DNA from: CAMLQK01 sp964654135
GTDB taxonomy: Bacteria; Patescibacteriota; Saccharimonadia; Saccharimonadales; UBA4665
NCBI GenBank assembly: GCA_964654135.1
Contig: CAZZHV010000001.1
Location: 30,967-94,966, forward strand
DNA: 64,000 nucleotides
Direction of reading: 5' to 3'
This document shows, one piece after another, positions 52,369 to 60,887 of this stretch; the stretch's first letter is position 1; each line of letters starts with the position of its first letter. The notes under the pieces are model-generated. The model was not told the origin of the DNA. It saw only the letters and a program-made list of their open reading frames with translations, and ran no database searches. The position numbers and the translations under genes were made by a program.

Positions 52369-52975
52369 CCGACTGGGTGAAATTTGTGTGTCATATATGA
52401 CATTTCACCCAGTCGGAGCCCTTTACTGTCGTTGCGCTCACACGGGCGTGACGTTTTGCGCTCTAGCTAGCCGAGCTTGAGGAACTCTACTTCGTAACCT
52501 CCGTCACAATGGCGTCGCGTATGGTTGCAGTTGTACATGACCAGCTCGCCACAGTTGGGATGGTACGTATGGGGCCGCCACTGGTAGACGACAAGTCGCC
52601 CATCCCTTAGGCCGTTAACGTGGCATCCACGCTTCTGAGAGTAGCGGATGAGGCCAAATCGGAAGCCTCCGGCTTGGAGCTGCGATCGCAGTGCTTCGTC
52701 AATCTGACTCGACACAATCGTGGTGTCGTTTTGCAGCCGCGAGTATAGGGTTCGCCGATAGATGCGAACGGGCTTGGTCTCACGTTTCCAGGCGCCTGCA
52801 GCGTGGCTGGCGAAAATCTCGATGCTCTGGTGCTCAAGTGCAATCTCAACGAGATCCGCAAGAGACACCGTGTCACTGACGTTTACGTCATGTTCATGAG
52901 GTGTGCCTGACGACATTCCTGGAACTCCCTAGTAGATCTCGTACTCCTTGGTTTAGCTGGGGCAATAAAGAGCAC
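52369..52975 (-). repeat. Cassette I 3' hairpin and end repeats
   Basis: CCGACTGGGTGAAAT (52369-52383) is perfectly inverted at 52402-52416 around the palindrome GTCATATATGAC (52390-52401). Next to it GAGCCCTTTACTGTC matches the leader sequence GTGCTCTTTATTGCC on the other strand (52961-52975); two of the differences would be U-G pairs in RNA. Confidence 0.65.
52467..52916 (-). CDS. GC-rich cassette I gene: stand-alone C-terminal domain of the H/J family
   Basis: The 149-residue protein has GC-biased codons. The last ~80 residues (QIDEALRSQLQAGGFRFG, VVYQWRPHTYHPNCGELVMY, YEVEFLKLG) align with the ends of J (RISQTLQAKLQDRGWHIG, FRYVQPYGSRFFPARGEEVLY, FVATFVKL) and H. The first ~65 residues have no match there. 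Extra Cys/His residues (HPNCGELVMYNCNHTRRHC) are specific to this copy and could bind metal. ATG lies after CTAGGGAG. Confidence 0.72.
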   Translation of the reverse strand: MSSGTPHEHDVNVSDTVSLADLVEIALEHQSIEIFASHAAGAWKRETKPVRIYRRTLYSRLQNDTTIVSSQIDEALRSQLQAGGFRFGLIRYSQKRGCHVNGLRDGRLVVYQWRPHTYHPNCGELVMYNCNHTRRHCDGGYEVEFLKLG

Positions 52976-52994
52976 ATCGTACTGATGCGCCTTA

Positions 52995-53000
52995 AGTATA
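52995..53000 (-). promoter_or_regulatory. -10 box of cassette I
   Basis: TATACT on the minus strand at 52995-53000. No clear -35. Leader about 75 nt with a GCGCATC...GATGTGC hairpin. Confidence 0.4.
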
Positions 53001-53040
53001 CTCCAACTCTGGTTTTGGAATAATTCTATTGTTATGAGTG

Positions 53041-54380
53041 CTGGCTGACCTGATCTGACATGGGAATGTCTTTGATGATCTGGCCAGCCAGTCGCTCTTA
53101 CCGCATGGCGTTATCGTACGCCTTGTTTCGCTACTAGAGCTTCACGAAGGTTGCGACAAAGGTCTTTGCTCCAATCTTTCGAGCTGCAGAAACGCAATAC
53201 AGGACTTCTTCTCCGCGTGCCGGGAAGAATCGTGAGCCGTACGGTTGTACATACCTGAACGCGATGCCGTCGCAGATGCGCTCGACATACCTGAGAGGTT
53301 TCATCTGATGCATACTCATCAGAACCGTCCCGATATGCCATCCGCGGTCTTGCAGCTTCGCTTGCAGGGTTTGGCTGATGCGATCTGCGAGCTCACCGGG
53401 GTACTGCTTGATGAGCCGATGGAGGCCGGACTGGTACGCCGCGACAATCTCGAACTGGCGGTCATCGAAGCAGAACTGCGCGAGCTCGTCGTAAAGCTCG
53501 GCGTTGTCACTTTCGAGACAGCCCTCCACCAGTGTTACCAGGTTGCGGTGACGCAGAATCTCCAGCCGTAGCTCATACTCTTCACTCTTTTCCGTGGGGC
53601 AACCCAGCGTGTCGATGGCGATTGCCATTACGCGGGCAAGGGCAGCAGCCCCAGCGATGTGGTCAACCTGCCAGGCGAAGCCGCGGGAAAGCCCGTTGTG
53701 CCAGTGCTTTACCGAGACTGTCTCCAGCACTGCCAGGGGGTTGAGCTCGGCGCAGATTTCCGCAATGATGCGGTAATTTTCGAGGCCGAACAAGGAGAGC
53801 TCTGGAAGCTCTTTGACCTTTTCGAGACTGCGCCCGGCTGTCATGAGCAGTACGAACTCTTCTCGTGCTTCGGGCGTGGCTTCATCGCTCTCGAGCAAGT
53901 CGAAGGCGAGATCTGCCAGGTCTTCTGACGAGATGCCGTACTCGGTTGGATACCAAGTCCAGCGCTTGGAGTTCGGACCGTGACGAAGAACCACTGTGCG
54001 AATGAACTCCAGCCGCTCTTTCTCTGGAATCAGCTGTAGTAGCGTCGAGGACGTTACGCTGATAACCAGCGGGTTGTACTCGCTGAACTGCAGGAAGAAT
54101 TCGGTGGGGTTCGGGATGAGACCCCGGAGTTGCGCAGCGAAGTTCAGCCGTCCTGACTTGATCGATCGGTGCATCCACTCCAGTCCAACGCAGGAGTCTT
54201 TAGGGCCGTCGGCGTAGATCACGGCCATGGCATCGCCAAGTGCGGCCATGAAAGGCTCTGATGATGCTTCGGCCAGGGACGCCAAGAACGCAGCCTCAAG
54301 GGAGGCGATAGCTTCCTCGGCTTCGTCTATCCGTTTGATCTCCATGCCGTCACTTTCTGTGTGTTTGTGCAGTAAGAGCG
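53041..54380 (-). repeat. Cassette J 3' hairpin and end repeats
   Basis: CTGGCTGaCCtGATC (53041-53055) pairs with GATCtGGcCAGCCAG (53077-53091), 13 of 15, around GACAT-ggga-ATGTC (53057-53070). CGCTCTTACCGCA (53093-53105) matches the leader sequence CGCTCTTACTGCA on the other strand (54368-54380); the one difference would be a U-G pair in RNA. Confidence 0.7.
53134..54345 (-). CDS. GC-rich cassette J gene, paralogue of cassette H
   Basis: The 403-residue soluble protein shares with H an N-terminal region (CVGLEWMHR..NPTEFFLQFSEYNPL) and the C-terminal domain ending GWHIG...FRYVQPYGSRFFPARGEEVLY...FVKL. The middle is acidic and Leu-rich helical sequence, possibly a repeat scaffold. ATG 54345; no strong ribosome site (GAAAGTGACGGC). 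Codons are GC-biased. Confidence 0.75.
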   Translation of the reverse strand: MEIKRIDEAEEAIASLEAAFLASLAEASSEPFMAALGDAMAVIYADGPKDSCVGLEWMHRSIKSGRLNFAAQLRGLIPNPTEFFLQFSEYNPLVISVTSSTLLQLIPEKERLEFIRTVVLRHGPNSKRWTWYPTEYGISSEDLADLAFDLLESDEATPEAREEFVLLMTAGRSLEKVKELPELSLFGLENYRIIAEICAELNPLAVLETVSVKHWHNGLSRGFAWQVDHIAGAAALARVMAIAIDTLGCPTEKSEEYELRLEILRHRNLVTLVEGCLESDNAELYDELAQFCFDDRQFEIVAAYQSGLHRLIKQYPGELADRISQTLQAKLQDRGWHIGTVLMSMHQMKPLRYVERICDGIAFRYVQPYGSRFFPARGEEVLYCVSAARKIGAKTFVATFVKL

Positions 54381-54410
54381 CACCACTAAGTGATGTAACA
54401 TAGACTATAT

Positions 54411-54439
54411 AATATATCTGGCATGCATACTAGTCTCAA
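54411..54439 (-). promoter_or_regulatory. Promoter of cassette J
   Basis: On the minus strand TTGAGA (54434-54439), 17-bp spacer, TATATT (54411-54416). Confidence 0.8.
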
Positions 54440-54451
54440 GGTAACTGAATT

Positions 54452-54518
54452 GACTAATTTGCAATAAAATGCTAATGTATAAATGTTCTACCAAAAATAA
54501 AAAAGGAACAAAATACCT
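54452..54518 (+). promoter_or_regulatory. Promoter with A-rich leader
   Basis: TTGACT and TAATGT are separated by 17 bp, followed by an A-rich leader ending AAAAAGGAACAAAATACCT. The same layout is found before 17194 and 61442. Confidence 0.5.
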
Positions 54519-54749
54519 ATGAGTAGCAACGAAAGCTATCCATTCGACAAAGAAGCAGACAAGCCTAAAGACCCACAAGAGGAACTTGGACACACTGCAT
54601 TAGAAGGCGAAGGCACGCGCATCAACGTCACTGATAAATCACAGGAATATCCTGTCGAAGTCACCACTGGCGAAGAACAGGACCAACTGGCATCGCTAGG
54701 ATATGGCCGAGAAGGTGCAGACGATTTTGATCCATACAATCAAACCTGA
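54519..54749 (+). CDS. Small acidic hypothetical protein, 76 aa
   Basis: A very acidic, hydrophilic, probably disordered product (for example EADKPKDPQEELG and GREGADDFDPYNQT) with no hydrophobic core. It has AAAAAGGA before the ATG and its own terminator, so it is expressed. Function unknown. Confidence 0.65.
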   Translation: MSSNESYPFDKEADKPKDPQEELGHTALEGEGTRINVTDKSQEYPVEVTTGEEQDQLASLGYGREGADDFDPYNQT

Positions 54750-54780
54750 CGTACCTAAATAACATTTGTTATACAGATAA

Positions 54781-54808
54781 GCAGCCCCGTTAAACGGGCT
54801 GTTTTTCT
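54781..54808 (+). terminator. Terminator
   Basis: CAGCCC / GGGCTG stem followed by TTTTT. Confidence 0.85.
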
Positions 54809-54898
54809 TTTTGTAGCGGTATACAAAACGTAAGGCTAGCTGCATAAGTACATAACTTTTTAATACTTATTGCTTGATAAGGTGTGGTAGGCGTCTGT

Positions 54899-54911
54899 TA
54901 TAATAATGCTA
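54899..54911 (+). promoter_or_regulatory. -10 box of leaderless ftsE
   Basis: TATAAT (54899-54904) lies 7 nt before the ATG at 54912. Confidence 0.5.
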
Positions 54912-55595
54912 ATGATTTTATTGGACAGGGTAACGAAAACGTATGGCAAGCACGCCACACCAGCGCTTGACCGCATTAGCTTGCATGTCGAGCCTAAAGA
55001 ATTTGTAATTGTAGTAGGGCAGAGTGGTGCAGGCAAGACCACCTTACTTCGCCTATTAACTCGTGAAGAAAAACCTTCGAGCGGCAAGATTGTTGTCGGT
55101 GGTATCGATTACGATAAGCTAAAAGACCGAGACATACCGTTGCTACGCCGCAAAATTGGTGTGGTATTTCAGGACTTTAAGCTTTTGCCAAACCGAACTG
55201 TTTTTGAAAACGTTGCGTTTGCGCTCGAAATTGTCGGCATGGGTAACTACGAAATCCGCCACACGGTGCCAAAGGTACTCGATATCGTTAACTTGCGCGG
55301 CAAAGAAAAACGTATGCCATATGAGCTTTCTGGTGGTGAGCGCCAACGCGTTGCGATTGCTCGTGCCATTGTCCGCCAACCTAAAATCCTCATTGCAGAT
55401 GAGCCAACGGGTAACCTTGACCCTAAGCACGCGTGGGATGTTATTAATGTACTAGAGAAAATTAACCGATATGGTACGACTGTGTTGCTAACTACTCACA
55501 ACCAAGAAATTGTGAACAAACTAAAACGACGCGTTGTTACGATTCAACATGGTCATATTGCAAGTGACCGGGCGAAGGCAGAATACAAACTATGA
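54912..55595 (+). CDS. ftsE: Cell division ATP-binding protein FtsE
   Basis: The 227-residue ABC ATPase has Walker A GQSGAGKTTLLR, signature LSGGERQRVAIARA and Walker B ILIADEPTGNLDP. With FtsX it controls peptidoglycan hydrolases at division. It overlaps ftsX by 4 bp (ATGA). Confidence 0.96.
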   Translation: MILLDRVTKTYGKHATPALDRISLHVEPKEFVIVVGQSGAGKTTLLRLLTREEKPSSGKIVVGGIDYDKLKDRDIPLLRRKIGVVFQDFKLLPNRTVFENVAFALEIVGMGNYEIRHTVPKVLDIVNLRGKEKRMPYELSGGERQRVAIARAIVRQPKILIADEPTGNLDPKHAWDVINVLEKINRYGTTVLLTTHNQEIVNKLKRRVVTIQHGHIASDRAKAEYKL

Positions 55596-56533
55596 ACCGA
55601 AAAATGATCACCTTAACCCGTATCGTTAAGACGGGCTTGGTAAACTTTGTCCGCAATGCCTGGCTGGCTATCGCTGCTATGGCAGTCATGACGGTGACCC
55701 TAACAATTGTGCTGTTCTCACTTATCACAAACGCGACTTTCGCTAATACTATCGCTCAAATTACTAACAAGATTGATATTTCGGTCTATCTAAAAGACGA
55801 TATTTCGACCAATGATCGCAATAAACTTGTCGATGGGCTTAAAGGCTTGCCGAATGTTAAGGCAGTGAAGTACCTCTCCAAGGATCAGGCGCTGGCTAAC
55901 TATCAAAAGCAAAACGCAGGCAATGCGCAACTGCTATCTGCAATTTCAGCTACCGATAACCCATTGCCGGCTACTATCCAGGTGAAGCCTCGCGATCTTA
56001 ACAGAATTCAGGACATTAAAGATTATCTAAGTAAGCCAAATAACGAGAAGCTACAATCTGATAGCCCATCATATTCTGGTGACCGCAAGGCAGCAATCGA
56101 CAAGATCACGCATGCAACAAATATTTTGCGCCAAGCAGGTATCTTCGCAGTTATTTTATTCGCAATCATCTCTGTTCTGATTATCTTTAACACTATTCAG
56201 ATGGCAATTTTCAACCGCCGAGATGAGCTAACTATTATGCGCTTGCTCGGTGCTAGTACGTGGTTTATCCGTGGACCATTTGTGGTCGAAAATATTGTCT
56301 ACGGGATTTTCTCAGCCATTCTTTCAATTGTAATTATCAAAGTTATGTTTATGTTAGCGGCATCGGCGCTACAGGCGAGCTCACTTGGTTTGCTCGATAT
56401 CAATTACGCCAGCACATACTTTAATGCACATTTGCTGCAGCTTTTGACCGTACAGCTTACGGTTGGTATACTGATTGGTGCCGCATCTTCCATCATTGCT
56501 ACCAAGCGGTACCTCAAATTTAAAACGAGATAA
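55592..56533 (+). CDS. ftsX: Cell division protein FtsX
   Basis: The 313-residue membrane protein has four TM segments with a large extracellular loop between TM1 and TM2 (DISVYLKDDIST..., VKYLSKDQALANYQ). The C-terminal FtsX domain is LRQAGIFAVILFAIISVLIIFNTIQMAIFNRRDELTIMRLLGAS. The loop would contact the hydrolase encoded next. Confidence 0.95.
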   Translation: MNRKMITLTRIVKTGLVNFVRNAWLAIAAMAVMTVTLTIVLFSLITNATFANTIAQITNKIDISVYLKDDISTNDRNKLVDGLKGLPNVKAVKYLSKDQALANYQKQNAGNAQLLSAISATDNPLPATIQVKPRDLNRIQDIKDYLSKPNNEKLQSDSPSYSGDRKAAIDKITHATNILRQAGIFAVILFAIISVLIIFNTIQMAIFNRRDELTIMRLLGASTWFIRGPFVVENIVYGIFSAILSIVIIKVMFMLAASALQASSLGLLDINYASTYFNAHLLQLLTVQLTVGILIGAASSIIATKRYLKFKTR

Positions 56534-56652
56534 ACACCCAATTTTCCAACTTCAAACAAAAAGTGAAATAAACAACAACGTAAGAAGGGGGAATTTTACA
56601 AACAATGGGTATATATAGTATTATAATCTTGTCTATAAAAAACATAAAAACT

Positions 56653-57825
56653 ATGAAAAAAATCACAAAAAACAATCAACAACGAACTTTTCGTGCACGA
56701 CGCAAATTTGCTACCGTGTCTACGTTAGCTGTGATTTCCATACTGGTCGCAGGCAACTCATTTATAACTAATAGAGCTCAGGCAGATAGTTATGACGAGC
56801 AGATCAGGGCACTTCAATCCGAAAACGCAGGCAATAGTAACGCTGTAGCAGACTTGGCTTCGCAGGCCTCTAGCTACCAGGATGCTATTAGCCGCTTGCA
56901 ATCAGAAATTGCAGCCACTCAAAGTATTATTGATAGCAACATTGCTAAGCAGACAGACTTGCAAAACCAGATTGACGCCAACCAAAAAGAGCTTGACCAA
57001 CAAAAGATTATTCTCGGTGAAGACATCAAAATGAGCTATGTTGATGGTCAGCCAAGCACCATTGAGATGTTGGCTTCTAGTAAGAATCTTAGCGATTTTG
57101 TAGACAAAGAAGAATACCGCAACGCTGTCCAGAGTAAAATCCAAACGACACTCGTTAAGATTGCTGAACTCCAAAATCAGCTAAAAGAGCAGAAGACCCA
57201 GGTCGAAAGCCTTATAGCAGCGCAACAAGAGCAGCAAAACAAATTGGCTTCCGCTAAGGCTGAACAGAATAGGCTCCTAGCTTACAACCAGTCTCAGCAG
57301 GACGCATATAACCAAAAGACCAAAGCTAACCAAGCTAAGATCTCGAGTCTTCGCGCTGCACAGGCTGCAGAAAACGCTAAGCTCTTGAGTGGCGGCGGTA
57401 GCTACCTCGTTGCAGGTGATTCAGGCCACGGTGGCTATCCAGCTCGATGGGACGCTCCTGTTACCCAGGACAGTCTACTCGATAACTGGGGCATGTATAA
57501 CCGTGAATGCGTAAGCTACACAGCTTGGCGCGTCTACTCGAGCGGTCGCAATATGCCATACTGGGGCGGCTACGGCAACGCAAACCAATGGGACGACAAT
57601 GCTCGTGCATCTGGTATCCCGGTTGACAGCAACCCTCGCGTCGGCGATGTTGCAATCAAGAACGCAGGAACCTATGGTCACGCAATGTACGTCGAGCATG
57701 TTTACGACGACGGTAGCATCTATATCAGCCAGTACAACCAAGATTACACTGGTCACTATAGTGAAGCTTACATTAGCGGTAGCAGTGTCCGTGCTAACGG
57801 CCTCGTGTTCATCCACTTCCAATAG
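56653..57825 (+). CDS. Secreted coiled-coil CHAP peptidoglycan hydrolase (PcsB-like)
   Basis: The 390-residue protein has a basic N-terminus and signal peptide (TLAVISILVAGNSFITNRAQA), a long coiled coil (residues ~45-250, EnvC/PcsB style), a Gly/Ser linker and a CHAP domain with the catalytic Cys in NRECVSYTAWRV and His in YGHAMYVEHV. Placed right after ftsEX it is the likely FtsX-activated hydrolase. ATG 56653 is preferred over 56605 because TATTATAAT lies between them. Confidence 0.92.
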   Translation: MKKITKNNQQRTFRARRKFATVSTLAVISILVAGNSFITNRAQADSYDEQIRALQSENAGNSNAVADLASQASSYQDAISRLQSEIAATQSIIDSNIAKQTDLQNQIDANQKELDQQKIILGEDIKMSYVDGQPSTIEMLASSKNLSDFVDKEEYRNAVQSKIQTTLVKIAELQNQLKEQKTQVESLIAAQQEQQNKLASAKAEQNRLLAYNQSQQDAYNQKTKANQAKISSLRAAQAAENAKLLSGGGSYLVAGDSGHGGYPARWDAPVTQDSLLDNWGMYNRECVSYTAWRVYSSGRNMPYWGGYGNANQWDDNARASGIPVDSNPRVGDVAIKNAGTYGHAMYVEHVYDDGSIYISQYNQDYTGHYSEAYISGSSVRANGLVFIHFQ

Positions 57826-57843
57826 TGTAGATAGTAAAATTTT

Positions 57844-57873
57844 TAACACCCCGATTCGTCGGGGTGTTTTTCT
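57844..57873 (+). terminator. Terminator after the CHAP hydrolase
   Basis: AACACCCCGA / TCGGGGTGTT stem followed by TTTC. Confidence 0.9.
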
Positions 57874-57961
57874 TTAAGCTAAACTTATATGTTTCGGGTG
57901 TGGTGCGTACACCTTGATTCACGTATAATCAGAGCATAACCAGAAAAGTGAGGGATTTTTA

Positions 57962-59185
57962 GTGCAACAGAAGCTTGTTGAATATGGTAAAAAAGTTCGA
58001 CCCACAATCGACCGTTATTGGAAGCCAGTAGGCTGTGTGGTTGCTGCACTCCTCATTTTCGCGTGTGGTGTTGGGGTTGGTAACGGTCAGATCGCATTCA
58101 CGACGCTATCAAGTCAGAACGGGTCTTTGCCAAATAAACTGAACTACTCGAGTGTTAATCAGGTCTATCAAGCGGTCAAATCTAACTACGATGGCAAATT
58201 GACCGAACAGCAATTACTCGATGGCATGAAGAAAGGTCTAGCAGAAGCGACTGGCGACCCATATACAGAATTCTTCAATACCAAAGACGCGCAGGAATTT
58301 AACAACCAGTTGAGCGGTTCGTTTACTGGTATTGGCGCTGAACTTGGCCAAGATAGTAATAAGAACCTAATTATCGTTTCGCCAATTAGTGGCTTCCCGG
58401 CAGATAAGGCTGGTTTGCGTGCAAAGGATATCATTACCAGCATTAACGGCAAGAGTACTGTCGGTATGTCAGTTGACGACGCAGTGAGCAAAATTCGCGG
58501 CAAGAAGGGCACAAAGGTGACACTCAAGGTGACGCGTGGTCAAGAAGATCTGACCTTCGCAATTACTCGTGACGACATCAAGATCCCAAGCGTAAACCAC
58601 AAAATATTAGATGACAACGTTGGCTACATGCAGATTACGCAATTTAGCAGTGACACTGGCACGCTCGCAGCACAGGCTGCAGCCGACTTTAAGGCAAAGG
58701 GTGTGAAGAGCGTCATTTTGGATATGCGCGACAACCCAGGCGGTCTACTGAGCGCTGCAGTGGATGTTTCTAGCCTGTGGCTACCAGAACACGAAACCGT
58801 ATTGCAGGAGAAGCGTGGCGGCCAGGTTATTAACACCTACCAAGCCGAAGGCAACCCAGTACTTAACAATATTCCAACAGTAGTACTTATTAATGGCGGT
58901 AGTGCAAGCGCCGCCGAAATTACGGCCGGTGCATTACATGACAACGGCGTTGCGACCCTTATTGGTGAGAAGAGTTTTGGCAAGGGAAGTGTGCAGCAAA
59001 TTACACCTTTGTCTAATAACGAAGAAATTAAGGTAACTGTAGCACGCTGGTATCGTCCGAATGGCCAGAACATTGACAAGAAGGGAATCACCCCTGATAA
59101 AACTGTCAAAATGACTGATGATGACTATAAAAACGGCACCGATCCACAGAAGGATGCTGCCATCGCTAAGCTGACAAATCAGTAG
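57962..59185 (+). CDS. Carboxy-terminal processing protease (S41)
   Basis: The 407-residue protease has one TM anchor (VGCVVAALLIFACGVGVG), a PDZ domain (IVSPISGFPADKAGLRAKDII) and the catalytic Ser-Lys dyad in NGGSASAAEITAGAL and GEKSFGKGSVQQ. It trims or degrades exported proteins. The start is GTG after GTGAGGGATTTTTA. Confidence 0.94.
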   Translation: MQQKLVEYGKKVRPTIDRYWKPVGCVVAALLIFACGVGVGNGQIAFTTLSSQNGSLPNKLNYSSVNQVYQAVKSNYDGKLTEQQLLDGMKKGLAEATGDPYTEFFNTKDAQEFNNQLSGSFTGIGAELGQDSNKNLIIVSPISGFPADKAGLRAKDIITSINGKSTVGMSVDDAVSKIRGKKGTKVTLKVTRGQEDLTFAITRDDIKIPSVNHKILDDNVGYMQITQFSSDTGTLAAQAAADFKAKGVKSVILDMRDNPGGLLSAAVDVSSLWLPEHETVLQEKRGGQVINTYQAEGNPVLNNIPTVVLINGGSASAAEITAGALHDNGVATLIGEKSFGKGSVQQITPLSNNEEIKVTVARWYRPNGQNIDKKGITPDKTVKMTDDDYKNGTDPQKDAAIAKLTNQ

Positions 59186-59187
59186 CG

Positions 59188-59203
59188 TGTGATTTATATC
59201 ACT
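59188..59203. promoter_or_regulatory. CRP/FNR-type operator before pyrG
   Basis: TGTGA-tttata-TCACt, one mismatch from the palindrome at 34160. It adjoins a TTGCTC...TATGAT promoter (-10 at 59227-59232). Confidence 0.5.
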
Positions 59204-59258
59204 TGCTCGGTTCACATTTTGTACGGTATGATTAAACCAAGTTTAGGGAAGATATAAG

Positions 59259-60872
59259 GTGGCAAAGCCAACAAAATACGTGTTTGTTACGGGCGGTGTA
59301 CTTTCTGGTTTAGGAAAGGGTATAACAGCCGCCTCAATAGGTAATATTCTAAAGTCAAAAGGCTTAAGTGTTAACATTCAAAAATGTGACCCATACCTCA
59401 ACGTTGACGCGGGAACGCTCAACCCTCGGGAGCATGGCGAATGTTTCGTGACACGTGATGGGGCGGAGACCGATCTCGATCTTGGGCACTACGAACGATT
59501 CCTTGACGAGGAATTGACGCAAGCGAGCTCGCTCATGGCAGGTCGTGTGCTCAGCAAAGTTATTGCCGACGAACGTGCAGGCAAGTATCAGGGCCAGACG
59601 GTACAGATTGTCCCACATGTTATGAGCGCCATTACGCAAGCTATTCAAGACGCCGGCAAAGGCTTTGATGTGCATATCGTCGAAATCGGTGGCACTGTCG
59701 GTGACATGGAGAGTATGAGTTTCGTAGAGGCAATTCGTGAGTGCGGCGTACGCTTTGGCCGTGAAAACTGTCTGTATGTACATGTGGTCTACTTGCCATA
59801 TCTAGGGGCAAGCAAAGAAATCAAAACCAAGCCTGCCCAGAACGCCGTTCGCGAACTACGCGGATTGGGCATTCAGCCTGATATTTTGGTTGGCCGCAGC
59901 GAAGGTCCAGCGGGCGATGGCGTTAAGCGCAAACTGAGTATGTTCTCGGGTATTGGCGAGGACGCTATTGCACTGCTTCCAAACGCATCAACTATCTACC
60001 AGGTGCCAGTCACTCTCGAAGATGATGGTATTGGCGAGGTTATTAGCAAAAAGCTGGGTCTTACTGGCCATGTACCAAGGCTTGATGAGTGGCGTCGCAT
60101 GGTTGAGCACGCAACGAGCAACCATACTCGCAAAGTTAAGATTGGCGTTGTGGCCAAATATATCGATAACCAGGACACATACATTTCTGTGTTCGAGGCG
60201 CTACGAGCTGCCGGCTGGGCGCATAGTGTCGACACCGTTATCGAGTGGATTAACGCCGAAGACCTTGAGGGTGCGCACGTTAACGTTGCAGCAGCGCTCA
60301 AAGGCGTTGATGGCATTCTTGTGCCTGGCGGCTTTGGTGCTCGTGGCGTTGAAGGCAAGGTTAAAGCAGCTCTTTATGCGCTCGACAAGAAAATACCATA
60401 CCTTGGCATTTGCCTCGGTATGCAGGTTGGTGTTATTGCCGCTGCCCGTCGAGCCGGCCTTAAGGATGCGAACTCAGCAGAGTTTAGCCAAACGTCCGAA
60501 CATGCCGTTATTCACACAATGGCCGGACAAGAAGGCATGGAGAACACTGGTGGCACGATGCGTCTTGGTGATTACCCGTGCGTGTTACAAAAGGACAGCC
60601 TGGCTCGTAAATTGTATGCTACCGACGAAATCGTCGAACGTCACCGTCACAGGTACGAAGCGAACAATGACTATCGTGACGAATATGAAGCTTGGGGCAT
60701 TCGTGCTGTGGGATTTTCGCCCGACCATCACTTAGTCGAGATGATCGAAGCTATCGATCACCCATTCTTTATTGCTAGTCAGTTCCATCCAGAGTTTAAG
60801 TCACGACCAAATCGTGCACACCCTATGTTCAGTGGTTTTATAGCATGTTTGTTGCAAAGTAAAGATAAATAA
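59259..60872 (+). CDS. pyrG: CTP synthase
   Basis: The 537-residue enzyme has the synthetase domain (GGVLSGLGKGITAASIG, KCDPYLNVDAGTL, EIGGTVGDMES) and the class I glutaminase domain with nucleophile Cys in LGICLGMQ and His/Glu in SQFHPEFKS. GTG start after AGGGAAGATATAAG. Confidence 0.97.
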   Translation: MAKPTKYVFVTGGVLSGLGKGITAASIGNILKSKGLSVNIQKCDPYLNVDAGTLNPREHGECFVTRDGAETDLDLGHYERFLDEELTQASSLMAGRVLSKVIADERAGKYQGQTVQIVPHVMSAITQAIQDAGKGFDVHIVEIGGTVGDMESMSFVEAIRECGVRFGRENCLYVHVVYLPYLGASKEIKTKPAQNAVRELRGLGIQPDILVGRSEGPAGDGVKRKLSMFSGIGEDAIALLPNASTIYQVPVTLEDDGIGEVISKKLGLTGHVPRLDEWRRMVEHATSNHTRKVKIGVVAKYIDNQDTYISVFEALRAAGWAHSVDTVIEWINAEDLEGAHVNVAAALKGVDGILVPGGFGARGVEGKVKAALYALDKKIPYLGICLGMQVGVIAAARRAGLKDANSAEFSQTSEHAVIHTMAGQEGMENTGGTMRLGDYPCVLQKDSLARKLYATDEIVERHRHRYEANNDYRDEYEAWGIRAVGFSPDHHLVEMIEAIDHPFFIASQFHPEFKSRPNRAHPMFSGFIACLLQSKDK

Positions 60873-60887
60873 GGTAGCGTAAGCAGT

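Noticed and set aside
16000..54440. Integron attC sites or retron msr-msd elements as explanation for the hairpins
   Set aside because: No GTTRRRY/RYYYAAC ends, no integrase and no reverse transcriptase gene in the window.
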